Shown: one piece after another, positions 1 through 14,210 of the stretch
Layout: every line of letters starts with the position of its first letter
How positions within the stretch are numbered: position 1 is the first letter of the stretch
Source: Hyperoplus lanceolatus
Taxonomy: Eukaryota; Chordata; Actinopteri; Uranoscopiformes; Ammodytidae
Length of the DNA: 64,000 nucleotides
Reading direction: 5' to 3'
NCBI GenBank assembly: GCA_026929865.2
Contig: CM049416.1
Coordinates: 11,023,501-11,087,500, forward strand
The notes under the pieces: model-generated
What the model was told of the DNA's origin: nothing
Seen by the model: the letters and a program-made list of their open reading frames with translations, nothing else
The model's database searches: none
Made by a program: the position numbers and the translations under genes

Positions 1-30
1 GCACGTAAACAGTGAGCACCCTGACGTACA

Positions 31-80
31 TAGCATTTAGCTCAAGGCATCGATGTGCCTAAACAATACAGTGTAGACTC
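31..80 (+). repeat. 3' fragment of an interspersed fish repeat
   Basis: The stretch beginning GCATTTAGCTCAAGGCATCG and running to a GTAGACTC motif resembles the tail of a widespread fish interspersed repeat. Related text (a GTTAGCATGCTGATG motif followed by CATTTAGCTCA) is seen again near 61370-61400. The class of the repeat is not clear to me, and the copy is cut by the window edge or was truncated on insertion. Confidence 0.4.
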
Positions 81-332
81 GAAGTTCAGGCATCCTGCTG
101 TCAGTGTTACACCAAATATAGCATTGTGTCATGTTATAATGAGAGAAGAATTGTCTTATAAGGTCAGCAGCTGCCACAGCAGTTTAACACCCATTAGCCC
201 CTGCGGCAATCCCCGTAGTTCTCCTCACACCACCGTTACGCCAACCTTCATAAGAAATACTGTTTGCTGGATAATTTTTCGTGTGATAGCTGCGCAATGA
301 GCTACTCCTATTAAGAGGTAGAGAATTTCGGA

Positions 333-520
333 GGGGCTCGTGGTATAGTGGTAAGGGGCGCCCCCAAATAAGAGGCTCAGTCCTCACAAGCAGGAGACCA
401 CGGGTTTGAATACGGCCCGACCCGTGGTCCTTCTCTGCCTGTCTACCCCCGTTTCACCTGTGTCTCTCTAAACTGTCTAATAAAAACATTAAATGCCAAA
501 GAATTATCTTTAAAAAAAGA
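333..520 (+). repeat. tRNA-derived SINE
   Basis: An RNA polymerase III type 2 promoter is visible. The A-box-like TGGTATAGTGG is at 341-351 and the B-box-like GGTTTGAATAC at 403-413, about 60 bp apart as in tRNA-derived SINEs. The head is followed by a CCGACCCGTGGTCC block and a pyrimidine-rich body, and ends in a CTAATAAAAACATTAAA tail. The stretch between the boxes does not fold as a normal tRNA cloverleaf, so this is a SINE rather than a tRNA gene. Confidence 0.65.
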
Positions 521-1377
521 GAATTTGACCAAACGTCGACACTCAGCCAGTATTTGTCTTGGTGTGAAGAGGGAGGACGGTGGTAGATGAACCCGATTTG
601 GACTCAGTGTCTGGAAAACAACAACAGCAACAACCTGCAAAACAAACATACAGTACAAGGCTAAGCTGAATTGCCAGGGGCTTAGACACACTATTGAAGA
701 ATTGGCTTTGAATTTGTCGGCAAATGAAAACGCTGCTGTGAACATGTCATCCACAACTAGTGGTGGCGTTGGGGTTGGGACGTCTTCTGTGCTGATGATT
801 CACTTTTCAGAGTGCAGCCTCCATGAAGATACTTGCAGTACATGCACTCACCTTCTCCCTCTTTCTCTACTTCATCTGTATCAGTCATGCCATTTCTCTG
901 TCAGTCCTCCTCTCACTTGCATGCACACACTTAGAATGATTTGCCCTCTCTCTCTCTCTCTCTCTCCCCATCTTGAATACGGCACACATACACAGACGCT
1001 AACACAATGTCAAGGTGAGCGACTTGGGCACTTTCATGCATCATTAGAGCAGTGATAACAGCAGAGAGAGGAAGTGAGAGAGAGATGACTCCTTAAATGC
1101 ATTTAACTCAGTGGATTATTATTGGGGAAATGTCAAATGTCCGATCCGCGTACACATATATGCCCATTTCTGATTCGACAGTTAGTGAATGAGTGTGAGC
1201 AGCGGGCTGAATTAGGTCATTCATATTCATAAATTCACTAAAGCTAGATGGCTCATGCATCTTTTAGTTGTGAAAGTGGTAACATTTGACTGACAGAAAC
1301 CTGTGCAGGTGACAAAATAAAACCAAATACAGTCTAGAGGAAATATGAATACCGCGATTTAGATTTGAAGTTATTTT
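521..1377. other. Intergenic, no gene seen
   Basis: No coding signal is convincing here. The stretch has a short CT run near 943-966 and a GA-rich patch near 1062-1085. The open frames in it are short and unlike any protein I recognise. Confidence 0.6.
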
Positions 1378-1382
1378 CAAAC
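1378..1382. repeat. Left target-site duplication (CAAAC)
   Basis: CAAAC lies directly before the TG of the left LTR and matches CAAAC at 4373-4377 exactly. This is the 5-bp duplication expected of retroviral-type integrase insertion. Confidence 0.9.
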
Positions 1383-1844
1383 TGTCAGGTTTCCAGGGAA
1401 AGACAGACAAGAACCCAATAGCAAGACACAACACAGTTCGGGTGCAGCAACAAAGTTTTTTAATAAGTAATTCAAACCAGGTAGTCGCGTGGCAAACACG
1501 TCCAATAGGGGCAGGCAAAAAGGGGGAATCCAAAATCCAAAGGGTGGGTAGAAAACACGAACAGGCAGGCAGGAATACAGACAGGTTTGCAGGAACATAA
1601 CGGACGCTGGAGAGCTACGTGAACACCCAAGGACATCTAACAATCTGGCAGAGAACTGAGGGAATGAACCGGTAATATACTGTGGGGCTGATTGGCTGAT
1701 GGGGAGCAGGTGAGTATGGGTAGACCGGGTGAATGTAATTAACAGGGAGTGCAGAGCAGGAGGGAGTGGCCGGGTCTGAAATGACAAGAGAGTTAGAATG
1801 GGAACAGACAAGTGAAAAAACTAAATTGTGGCTGAAGTGTGACA
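1383..1844 (-). repeat. 3' LTR of the retrotransposon
   Basis: This 462-bp LTR (left copy, the 3' LTR in element orientation) begins TGTCAGGTTTCCAGGG on the plus strand and ends GTGTGACA. By eye it differs from the other LTR by two substitutions and one 2-nt length change in a T run. On the minus strand there is an ATTAAA poly(A) signal (plus 1459-1464) and an AT-rich TATA-like CAGTATATTACC. Confidence 0.92.
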
Positions 1845-2836
1845 GAACCCCCCCTTAAAGGTCGACTTTCAGGCGACCTTAAACTGGAACTAAAAAAAAA
1901 AAAGTCAAACCCAAACAGGGTGGGTGGAGGGGAGCCAGGAGGAGGGAAAGAAAAAAAAATGGACCGAGGCAGAGCATGGGGTGACGGGCTAGCCTGGGAG
2001 CTGGAGTGGGACAGTGCACGGGGTGACGGGCTGGCCAGGGAACTGGAGTGGGGCAGAATGGAGGGGTGTCAGGTGGACGGCCAGAAAAAGGCACAAGGGC
2101 ACGGCAGGGAGCGTCAGGCGACCGACCTGGGGGACAAGCAGGGACACGGCACAGAGCTTCAGGCGGACGGCCTGGACGGTGAGGGCTCAGTCCCTCTGGA
2201 GACCTGCAGCGACGAATACGAGGAACCCCTTCTTGAGGCCGGCCTCGGCGACGAGGGACCACCGCAGGAGGACAGCAAGGGCGGAACCACTCAGGAGGCC
2301 GGTGGCGACGAAGATGAAGGCGAGGGAACCCTTCTGAAGGCCGGTGGTAATGATGACCCCCAGGTGACCGACATCGGCGAAGGCGAGGAAGCCCTTCTGG
2401 AGACCGACGGCGAGGGCGATATCTCCCTTCTGGAGGCCGGCGGCGAGGGCGATATCCCCCTTCTGGAGGCCGGCGAGATCTGGAAGGTCTGGTGGACCGG
2501 CCTCGGGCAGGAGCGAAGGGCGGACCCTCTCGGGCAGGAGCGAAGTCCAAGACCCCTCAGGCATAAACAGGGGGCTGGACCCCTCAGGCGTTAACAGGGA
2601 CAGGGGGCTGGACTCCTCGAGCAGTAGCAGGAGCAAGAGGCAGGACGCCTCGAGCGTTAACAGGGGGCCGGGCCCCTCAGGCGTTGACAGGGGGCCGGGC
2701 CCCTCAGGCGTTGACAGGGGGCCGGGCCCCTCAGGCGTTGACAGGGGGCCGGACCCCTCGGGAGGCAACTGGGGACGGGCCCCTCGGGAGGCAACTGGGG
2801 ACGGGCCCCTCGGGAGGCAACTGGGAGCTGGGCCCC
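1845..2836 (-). other. Internal proline/glycine-rich tandem-repeat region
   Basis: The stretch is GC-rich and built from short, imperfect direct repeats. Examples are several GGGCCCCTCAGGCGTT units near 2665-2755, GGGACGGGCCCCTCGGGAGG units near 2750-2830, and CTTCTGGAGGCCGGCG units near 2395-2475. On the minus strand these read as Pro-Glu-Gly-rich peptides, open in more than one frame (2187-2840 and 1879-2550). Such multi-frame openness follows from the repeat composition. I do not call a separate protein, but a frameshifted continuation of the upstream ORF is possible. Confidence 0.6.
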
Positions 2837-3895
2837 TCAAGCAGGAACGGAGGAGGAGGAGGCCCCTCGGACAGGAACGGAGGAGGAGGCCCCTCGGACA
2901 GGAACGGAGGAGGGGACCCCTCGGGCAGGCAAGGTATAGAGCGGACCCCCTCCGGAGGAAGGCGAAGAAGGCGGTCCCCCTCTGGAAGCTGTAGAAGGCG
3001 GTCCCCCTCTGGAAGCTGTAGAAAGCAGGCCTCCCCTGGTAGGCCCGGAGGGTGGGCCCGCCCCCCCATCAGGAGGTGGAGACCGGACCCACTCATCATG
3101 ATGTGTAGAGGGCTCAACTGAGGGTCCAGAGATCAGCTCAGGTTCAACCACGGTCTCTACCAGGGGCTCGGGAATCATCTCATGGACTTCAGCTACCGGC
3201 TCAGGCTCTGGTTCAGGAAGGACCTCGGGTTCTGGAGTTGGTTCCGTTTCCTTCTCTGTCACAGTAACAGGTTTGGGGCCCGGAGTAAGCTTACCAGCTG
3301 GAGAGTTCTGAGGAGATGGATGGCACCCCAAACTCCACACCCCCACTCTAATAATCTGCGAGGCAGAAGGAGGTTGGTAGCTGGAATGCTGCGGCTGGTA
3401 GCTAGCATACTGGGACAGGTCGCTAGCGTGCTGGGGCAGGTGGCTAGCATACAGGGACTGGTTGCTGGGACCCGGAGCCTGAAGCTTGTTACTGGAAGCC
3501 AGGGCCTGGGGCTTGTTACTGGAAGCCAGGGCCTGGGGCTTGCTGCTGGAGACCGGGGCCTGGGGCTTGCTGCTGGAGGCCGGTGACTTGAGCTTGCTGC
3601 TGGAGACCGGGGCCTGGGGCTTGCTGCTGGAGACCGGTGACTTGAGCTTGCTGCTGGAGACCGGGGCCTGGGGCTTGCTGCTGGAAGTTTGGGATGGTGT
3701 GCTAATAAATTGCTCTGCCCAGTCAGGCAGCAATTTATGCAGCCAAGGTCTAGACCCAACCTCCTTGCGGGCTGATGAAAGGACCTCCGCTCTCTCCACA
3801 CCATCCACTGCATACTTGAAGTCATTCTTAAGACAGGTGAGAATATATGTCACCTCCCTCAACTCCAGTGCAAAACGAGTGTCTGCTGGGTTCAT
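2837..3895 (-). CDS. Gag-like low-complexity protein of the LTR element (352 codons)
   Basis: The first ATG inside the internal region on the minus strand is at 3893-3895, 18 bp from the 5' LTR, and the frame stays open to 2837. The same frame is open back into the LTR, but the internal ATG (MNPADTRF) is the natural start. Residues 1-60 are ordinary sequence. Residues about 65-140 are nine-residue repeats of the type SSSKPQAPV, followed by a Tyr/Gln/Ser-rich stretch, a Glu-Pro-rich acidic stretch, and Gly-Pro-Ser-rich repeats at the C terminus. I see no zinc knuckle (CCHC) and no enzyme motif. A gag-derived role is inferred from position only. A protein of mostly simple repeats could also be a domesticated or captured sequence. 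Confidence 0.5.
   Translation of the reverse strand: MNPADTRFALELREVTYILTCLKNDFKYAVDGVERAEVLSSARKEVGSRPWLHKLLPDWAEQFISTPSQTSSSKPQAPVSSSKLKSPVSSSKPQAPVSSSKLKSPASSSKPQAPVSSSKPQALASSNKPQALASSNKLQAPGPSNQSLYASHLPQHASDLSQYASYQPQHSSYQPPSASQIIRVGVWSLGCHPSPQNSPAGKLTPGPKPVTVTEKETEPTPEPEVLPEPEPEPVAEVHEMIPEPLVETVVEPELISGPSVEPSTHHDEWVRSPPPDGGAGPPSGPTRGGLLSTASRGGPPSTASRGGPPSSPSSGGGPLYTLPARGVPSSVPVRGASSSVPVRGASSSSVPA
3477..3692 (-). repeat. 27-bp tandem repeat, about eight units, in frame
   Basis: Units related to CTTGCTGCTGGAGACCGGGG followed by CCTGGGG repeat with a 27-bp period. On the minus strand each unit encodes nine residues alternating between SSSKPQAPV-like and SSSKLKSPV-like forms. The period is a multiple of three, so unit gain or loss keeps the reading frame. 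Confidence 0.85.
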
Positions 3896-3912
3896 TATTG
3901 GCCAGATTGTAC

Positions 3913-4372
3913 TGTCAGGTTTCCAGGGAAAGACAGACAAGAACCCAATAGCAAGACACAACACAGTTCGGGTGCAGCAACAAAGTTTTAATAAGTAATT
4001 CAAACCAGGTAGTCGCGTGGCAAACACGTCCAATAGGGGCAGGCAAAAAGGGGGAATCCAAAATCCAAAGGGTGGGTAGAAAACACAAACAGGCAGGCAG
4101 GAATACAGACAGGTTTGCAGGAACATAACGGACGCTGGAGAGCTACGTGAACACCCAAGGACATCTAACAATCTGGCAGAGAACTGAGGGAATGAACCGG
4201 TAATATACTGTGGGGCTGATTGGCTGATGGGGAGCAGGTGAGTATGGGTAGACCGGGTGAATGTAATTAACAGGGAGTGCAGAGCAGGAGGGAGTGGCCG
4301 GGTCTGAAATGACAAGAGAGTTAGAATGGGAACAGACAAGTGAAAAAACTAAATTGTGACTGAAGTGTGACA
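3913..4372 (-). repeat. 5' LTR of the retrotransposon
   Basis: This 460-bp LTR (right copy, the 5' LTR in element orientation) begins TGTCAGG and ends GTGTGACA on the plus strand. On the minus strand it has a TATA-like AT-rich site (plus strand GGTAATATACTG) and an ATTAAA signal at plus 3987-3992, so promoter and polyadenylation signals lie in the expected order. Confidence 0.92.
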
Positions 4373-4377
4373 CAAAC
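4373..4377. repeat. Right target-site duplication (CAAAC)
   Basis: CAAAC follows the terminal CA of the right LTR directly and matches 1378-1382. Confidence 0.9.
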
Positions 4378-4961
4378 GTGTAAATGAATGAAAGCAAGAT
4401 GTTCTCCTATTACACATCCATATGGATTTTAGCAAAACCGCTGGTGTGGCAATAACTGTAATGTGTCCTCATTTCCTTTTAACAGTCTGATAACAGTTTG
4501 ATAAATCGAGGTTTGGGAGTTACAGAAGGTGATTTTTACATTGATTTTCTTGAAGTTGATTTTTAGAAAAAGTGGGGTTCTGGTTGGTTGCAGATGTCAC
4601 CACAATTACCCCCAAAATGTGCTTGAGTAAATTCCCCTAACTCTGTATTCAGCCCACACACTCTCAGCTAACACTTTGACAGAAAATGACTTTGTGGACA
4701 GCACCTGTGTAATCTGCTGAGGGACAAAAATAGTCCTCTCTGCTCAGCTGTAGCCATGGCAGATCAAGTCACATCAAATCAGCGAGCATCTCAGTTAATA
4801 TGAGGCACTGCCACTGATGTACAGCTACATTCAATTACCATTTCTGTTTTGATTCTCTGATTCTATAAAGAGGTTGGAGGTGGGCAGAGCTACGCATAGA
4901 GGTTGGTACGGTCACTAAATTCTAATGTTAGTGTTTTGCTGTTACAAAAAATATATATGCA

Positions 4962-4998
<37 letters not shown>

Positions 4999-7900
4999 GT
5001 ATATATATCTAAAAAACAAAAGATGTTACAGAGTTGTCAATCAACGATCCATTTTCCTTAGTATTGTGAGGAGAAACAAAAGGTAATTTAGGTATCTACT
5101 GGACACTGTTGTACAGCTAGCTGATGTAACAAGTCAACACTCTGGTAATGGTCGGCCTTAGAGACACCACATTCTGTGTCATCTTCATATTTTATATATT
5201 TCGGTAAGTTCACAAATGAATTTAATGTCTGCCCTACTGACTGAAGGGGCTGACAGCCAAGTATGCACTTTGCTCGCACACCTCGGTACAATTTAAAATA
5301 TAGAAATGTCAGGCAAGCATTTGAAAAAAAAACACAGCAAAATAATACCTCTTCTGATGTGTCTTGATGTACTTCAGAAAGAAACAAGCTTTCAAAGCAC
5401 TCTGAATGCCAGACTTGAACTTTGCAGCAAACATGGCGGCGAGTAGTTTACCATTTAAAAACAAGATTGATGTTAGTTGACTTGTGTTGAGGGAGTTCGA
5501 CCACCCTTTTGCTGAATCTAAATATTCCAACACATGTGTAGGGTGCATCATTTTCCACTTTTCATTATGGACACCAAGACCGAAATGGTTACTGCTCTGT
5601 GTAGGCTGCCCGTTACATCACCGAGATTCAGACGGAATGCTAAATAGGGCAATTAGGCTTGGCAACGGTCTACTGAGTGTAATCATTTCATAACTCACAT
5701 TTAAAAGTAGTCAAATTACTAGACGTGTGCAGTCTGTTGCAGAGTGTAACTATCATTTGCAGACATCACTGGGTTGTAAACAAACACAGGGCGCTCTCCA
5801 TGCGCTATCACTTGCCCACTCATCGTTAGGGATTGAGTGACATGCTTTGCGAATATGTAATATATAAAAAAGCACTTTGATTTAAATTGAGCCATTCACT
5901 TTGGATTGGACTGATAGTAGTCCATTGTATGCAATCATGCATGGCATCAGGACTGTACAGTGCGACAGTTTTGATCGCATTTGCTACTGAAATTGATCAC
6001 GTGCGATGATGAATACAATTCCACTCTTATTCTATTTTTTTTGCTTGCTAGCACCAGTACTACTACCTAAAAAAATAAGCATACAGCCCTGCATGGTACC
6101 ATATGCATAACTTACAGGCCCCGCAAAGGACCCTTGGGCTCATTTTCCCCAAATACCACTGAGTCACCGGCGCATCAGACAATGCTGTCAGATCCATTCG
6201 CAGTGAAACAAGGAATTGTCCTGAGTCATTGTCTTCTTCCAAGCTTGGAGTGGCGTTTGAATAAAGGGGGATGTCAAGTGGAGACAGAGCGACCTGTCGC
6301 CAAGGCAACCTCCCATCCAATCCCAAAAGAACCTTCCTGGAACAGCTGTTGTGATCTTGTGTGATGAAGCATGTGTTTTAGTCATCGTGAGCCCTCAGCC
6401 CAAACAACAAGAGGTGAAGTGGGGGGGAAGCGAGAGTAGGAGGACAATTGAGAGGTATAGGGAGACGAAAAAAACACTTTTTTCTTGTGTCGACCGAGAG
6501 ATCACCTCTCTTAGAGTAGATGAGCAGAGCACTTGAAAGAGAAACAGGGATTTTTTGCCAGAGTGCGAGGGTGCGTCTGGTCGAAATGAAAAGCAAAGAA
6601 ATGAAAGAAAAATATATGACAAGCCCCCGAGCTGTATGAGGATTTATTACAGTGCAACCCCAGTGAGCAAATATAAGAAAACTGTAGTTAAAATAGAACG
6701 CTTGGTGTATTACCTCATATGCTGAAGGTACTTTGAATATTGCATTCTATGGCTTGCTGAGTCGGAGCACTCAGAAAAAAGGCAGAAAGCAAACATGTGT
6801 CTGCTGTGTGAAAAGTTATTTTTCTAAAAGATAAAGCCTCAACGTTATTTCTTCTTTTTCCTTCCCTCTTTCTCTCCATATATTCCCCGGCAGAGCCATT
6901 ACGGATCATCTGCTGCCGAGTTTTCAGTCGTAAAACAGCACAGCACAGCAACGATGTTTATTCAGGGCCAGCTTTCTCACTTTTTATATGCTATCTACCA
7001 AACCATCTAATGAACAAGCATCAGAAAAGATACACACGTTTGAAAGTGGAGCTGCTTAATTGGCAAACTCTGGAATTAAGAATTAAGATGATAGTTATGA
7101 ATGTTGGTTTTGAATTTATCGAAGGAACTTTTTCAATAAGACTGACAAGTAGCCAAGCCACTCCTGCTTCATCTCCCAGTGGTTGGCACGGCTTCTAACG
7201 TAAATGTTTTTTTGGGCACCTTCTGATATGGACATTAACCAAAACTGTAAAAGCACTGACTACTGGCATTAAATTCTTGTTTGTAGCTTCTCTGTCCTGT
7301 GCAAAAGTTGTAGTTTCTTACAAAATGCATTGCTGTAGATAAAAGTACCCAAACAGTATATAAAGGAGTTATGACTCAACCATAAACATCTGCAGCATGC
7401 AGTGAATTGCAACATACAGTATACATTGAAGCAGTAGTAATAATAATCCCAACACATCATCATATAGTAAAACGCTGACAGGGACCATTTATTTCTGCAT
7501 AATGAACATTTATAGTGTAAGGGATCACACTATGAAATACAATAGTTACATTACAGTGACTGTCTCTCTTTGTTCCCCATCTCCAGGCTAGCCATGTTTA
7601 CCATTCTCCAGGCCCTTTCACTGCAATGCACTATCTGTCCACCAGGTGACTTTCCTACCTGTTCACATCAACCTGACCCTGCCCCACCCATCTCCACACC
7701 TGTTCTCAATTTCCTAATCAGCTCTGCACCCTCCCCCCCCCCCTAGCCAGCTCCGCTCACCTCCACACCTGTAGCTCATTCGCTCATTAGCCACACACTG
7801 CATAAACGGACAATTCTCTCTCTTTTTTTTGTGACAGATCTTCAGTGTCACAAAGCTGTAGAAATACAAAGGAATAACGGAAATAATTAAAATGATTATG

Positions 7901-8254
7901 GATGGATATGGATTATGGATGCTGCCAGAGGATATTGAGGATATATTTGAATATTGGTGATATTTATGGAGATAAACTGGACACTGCGCTGAGGGAAGCA
8001 TGTGGAGATCAGCATAAAGTTGAAAGATGGAAGTATGTTGTAAAAGACAGTAAAGGAATGAATATTTTTTATTGATACGTTGGATATACTTCACAGAAGA
8101 TCTTTATCCAGCAGATGGTGGTAACGCAAACGGTTAAGGATGTCAAACACCATAAAACACCAAAGAAGAAAAGATCTCCAGCATTGTTATGTTTTTCTTC
8201 TGTTTTTTGTGCTGTACCTACCGGTAAGCCATCTTCATTTACCACTGAAATGTA
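4378..8254. other. Intergenic, no gene seen
   Basis: Mostly AT-rich unique-looking DNA with an AT microsatellite at 4963-4993. Open frames are short, overlap on both strands and show no recognisable domain. The stretch 7580-7850 has CCAAT/TATA-poor, CT-rich text that recalls a retroelement LTR, but I could not find matching ends. Confidence 0.5.
4963..4993. repeat. AT microsatellite
   Basis: Pure TA run of about 15 units, preceded and followed by short interrupted TATATA stretches. Confidence 0.9.
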
Positions 8255-8262
8255 CCTGTTGC

Positions 8263-8883
8263 CTAGCCTGGCTCCGCCCGCCTACCTACTTCCGCTCAAA
8301 TTTCATTTTCCCTTCAGTAGTCAGTCTGGGACTGCGGTGAATTTCTCGGCTCCAGCTCAGGAAAATTTACGGCCATCCAATCAGCGTACAGAGCAAGTGG
8401 CTGAGAACGATGAAGTCGAAGATGTGCTCCAGTTTCAGTTGAATGCTGCGTTCCTTTATACTCGGAAGAAGGAGATTTCCGACTTGGTAGTTCTGAGTTC
8501 CGACCTGTCTGTGTTCCAGTGCATCTGCTCGCGAAAGTATGGACGCCTACAACCTTTCTCATCCAAATAACTAAACGTTAGGCTCTAGCAAGTTACCGTT
8601 GCCAGGTACCGGTAGATCCATAGACTACAATATGTAGTGAAGTTGGAAATTTCCGAGTTCCCTGTACAACTGGAACGCACCGTCAGAAGCCGGCTCATGT
8701 CATACGTCACGCCCAAACGTGATGCGATTGGTTGGCTAATCCAGAGTGGCACTGACACAGATCCAATAGTTTTAAACTTCAACAGACACCCGCCTCCAAG
8801 TGAGTGAACGTTTGCCAATTAAAGCAGTTCCAGACCTTCTGTACAAATGAAATGAAGTACGATGGTCTGGTTGGACCAGGCTA
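8263..8883. mobile_element. hAT-like non-autonomous element
   Basis: The left end reads CTAGCCTGGCTCCGCC and the right end, reverse-complemented, TAGCCTGGTCCAACC, giving short imperfect inverted ends. Directly outside both ends lies the same 8-mer, CCTGTTGC (8255-8262 and 8884-8891). An 8-bp duplication is typical of hAT transposases. The 621-bp body has one open frame on the plus strand with no transposase similarity, so the copy is non-autonomous. A terminal fragment of the same family occurs inverted at 31066-31152. Confidence 0.75.
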
Positions 8884-8891
8884 CCTGTTGC

Positions 8892-12649
<3,758 letters not shown>

Positions 12650-12760
12650 TGTCCATGCCTGCAGCAGTATGCATACTCAGTCACTTCTAGACTTTCTATT
12701 TGCTTTAGTGCCGGTCATTGCCCTGGGGTTGAGGGGAGAGGAAATTACTCAGCAGCTCTG

Positions 12761-14207
12761 GGGCCGGTTTCCCAAAGCCTTCTTAGAGCCTTCTTAACAC
12801 TATGTCATTCGTAACCCCTACGTAGAGTTCCTACGTAGAGTTCCTACTTAACGTTTCGCCTGTTTCCCGAAACGTTCTTTGCTACGAATCTCTTTCGTAC
12901 GTCATACGTTGGTAAGGTTGGTCTGGAGCACCCTCAGAGCCTTCTTAGCTCTACCGTAGGGATGTTTCAGCTCTCACTTGTGTCATTTAACTAATAAATC
13001 TGACTGTATTTCATATCAAACGGACACAGCGATGACTGTATTTAATAACAAACTGTTCAAAACGATCCAACTGTATAGTGTATATTTAAAGTAGGCTTAG
13101 GCTATTATATATTTTAGCAGAATACCATTAACTCTGATTCACAAAGTGTTCAAACTATATGAACAAGTAGCCTACTTTTTAGTCATCTAACTGACTTGAC
13201 AATCAGCATTAACTGAATGGATGCGATGTCCCTCAATATGAAAATACTTTATACATGATACACTATAGCCTACAGTCGGATCGTTTTTATCAGTTTGTTA
13301 TTAAATACAGTCATCGCTGTGTCCCTGTGATATGAAATACAGTCAGATGTATAAGGTTAATGACACAAGTGAAAGTCCCTGTGATCGCTGTGGCATCGCC
13401 AGAGATACAAACCCCCACATTTCCTTCCGTAAAGCACCATGCGTAAAACGGACACGAGTGACATCCCTGTTGCGCATGGAACTGCCACAAGTCATTCATG
13501 ATGAAAATAATTGCTGTAAACAATCTTCATCTCCTCCGCTGTTTCTATATTTTCTATATCTTTTTTTAAATTAGTATAGGCTATGGTAGTATGTTCGACA
13601 TGGTTAACACTAGAACCTCCGCACTGTGTTCCACACCGGCTCAGCTGAGCCCGGGCAGAGTGCGTCATATCCTCCGCCTCAAAACATGTAAACGTGCAAA
13701 AAAATTAATGAATAATCAATTAGAGCTTACCTTAAAATAAGTGTGCCATGTTACTGTTTATTGTATGTAGGATTTTAGCTCATTTGGACGCTGTTTGGGC
13801 CGTCTGTTTATTTATATAGGCTATTGGCGATATTATGTCTACTTTCAGTTTCATTACTGACCCACCAAGTAAGGTGATTAGTGTTCTTAAAGATACTTAG
13901 ATTATAAAACAAGAGTTCTAAAACACAGATGATGATTCAACAAACTAATTTATGACTTTATATTACACTAGAAATGCACGGGTAGATTTGATTAGACAGC
14001 ATACAGATGCAGCTGCTCACGAAATGAGCAGGAAATGGATAATCGAACTCGGAGCAACCGATTTCAGCAGTGTACGAACAACGTAAGGAGTGTTTCTCCT
14101 AAGACACCGTTCGGGAACCACGACTACAGAGGTAAACAACTTTGGTAAGTCATAACGTAGGAGTCTTCGTAGCTCGCTAAGAGAGGACGTTATCGGGAAA
14201 CCGGCCC
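12761..14207. mobile_element. PIF/Harbinger-like non-autonomous element
   Basis: The left end GGGCCGGTTTCCC is matched by the right end GGGAAACCGGCCC (14195-14207), a 13-bp inverted repeat. Both are flanked by CTG (12758-12760 and 14208-14210). A 3-bp CWG or TWA duplication with GGG-starting ends is characteristic of PIF/Harbinger. Subterminal sequence is rich in TACGTAG and CTTAGC-like motifs at both ends. I see neither the DDE transposase nor the Myb-like protein of autonomous members. A large foldback is embedded inside. Confidence 0.75.
12975..13371. repeat. Internal ~115-bp inverted repeat (foldback)
   Basis: About 12975-13090 is repeated in inverse at about 13250-13371. Shared blocks include ATCTGACTGTATTTCATATC and GATGACTGTATTTAATAACA. 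The arms are highly similar with a few substitutions, and the loop is about 160 bp. This may be a second element inserted in the Harbinger-like one, or an arm duplication. Confidence 0.85.
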
Positions 14208-14210
14208 CTG

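Larger units (their letters stand above)
1383..4372 (-). mobile_element. Non-autonomous LTR retrotransposon, complete
   Basis: The element has two LTRs in direct orientation (1383-1844 and 3913-4372), each starting TG and ending CA, and 5-bp CAAAC duplications at both borders. The internal part is about 2.07 kb. A purine run (AAGGGGGGG on the minus strand, about 1847-1857) abuts the left LTR, which places the polypurine tract there and makes the element minus-oriented with its 5' LTR at 3913-4372. I found no protease, reverse transcriptase, RNase H or integrase motif, so it must have been moved by another element's enzymes. LTR organisation, duplication length and the gag-like first ORF suggest a Ty3/gypsy-type helper (inference). 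The tRNA primer site just inside the 5' LTR is not one I can assign. Confidence 0.9.

Noticed and set aside
341..413. Possible tRNA gene
   Set aside because: A and B boxes are present, but the stretch lacks a foldable cloverleaf and acceptor stem and continues into a SINE-type tail.
1839..2594. Plus-strand 251-codon Gly/Glu-rich frame in the LTR element
   Set aside because: The element is transcribed on the minus strand, and the openness comes from GC-rich short repeats on both strands.
7580..7850. Possible solo LTR
   Set aside because: The text resembles fish LTR promoters (CACACCTG and CATTAGCC blocks, then a T run), but no TG...CA borders with duplicated flanks could be found.
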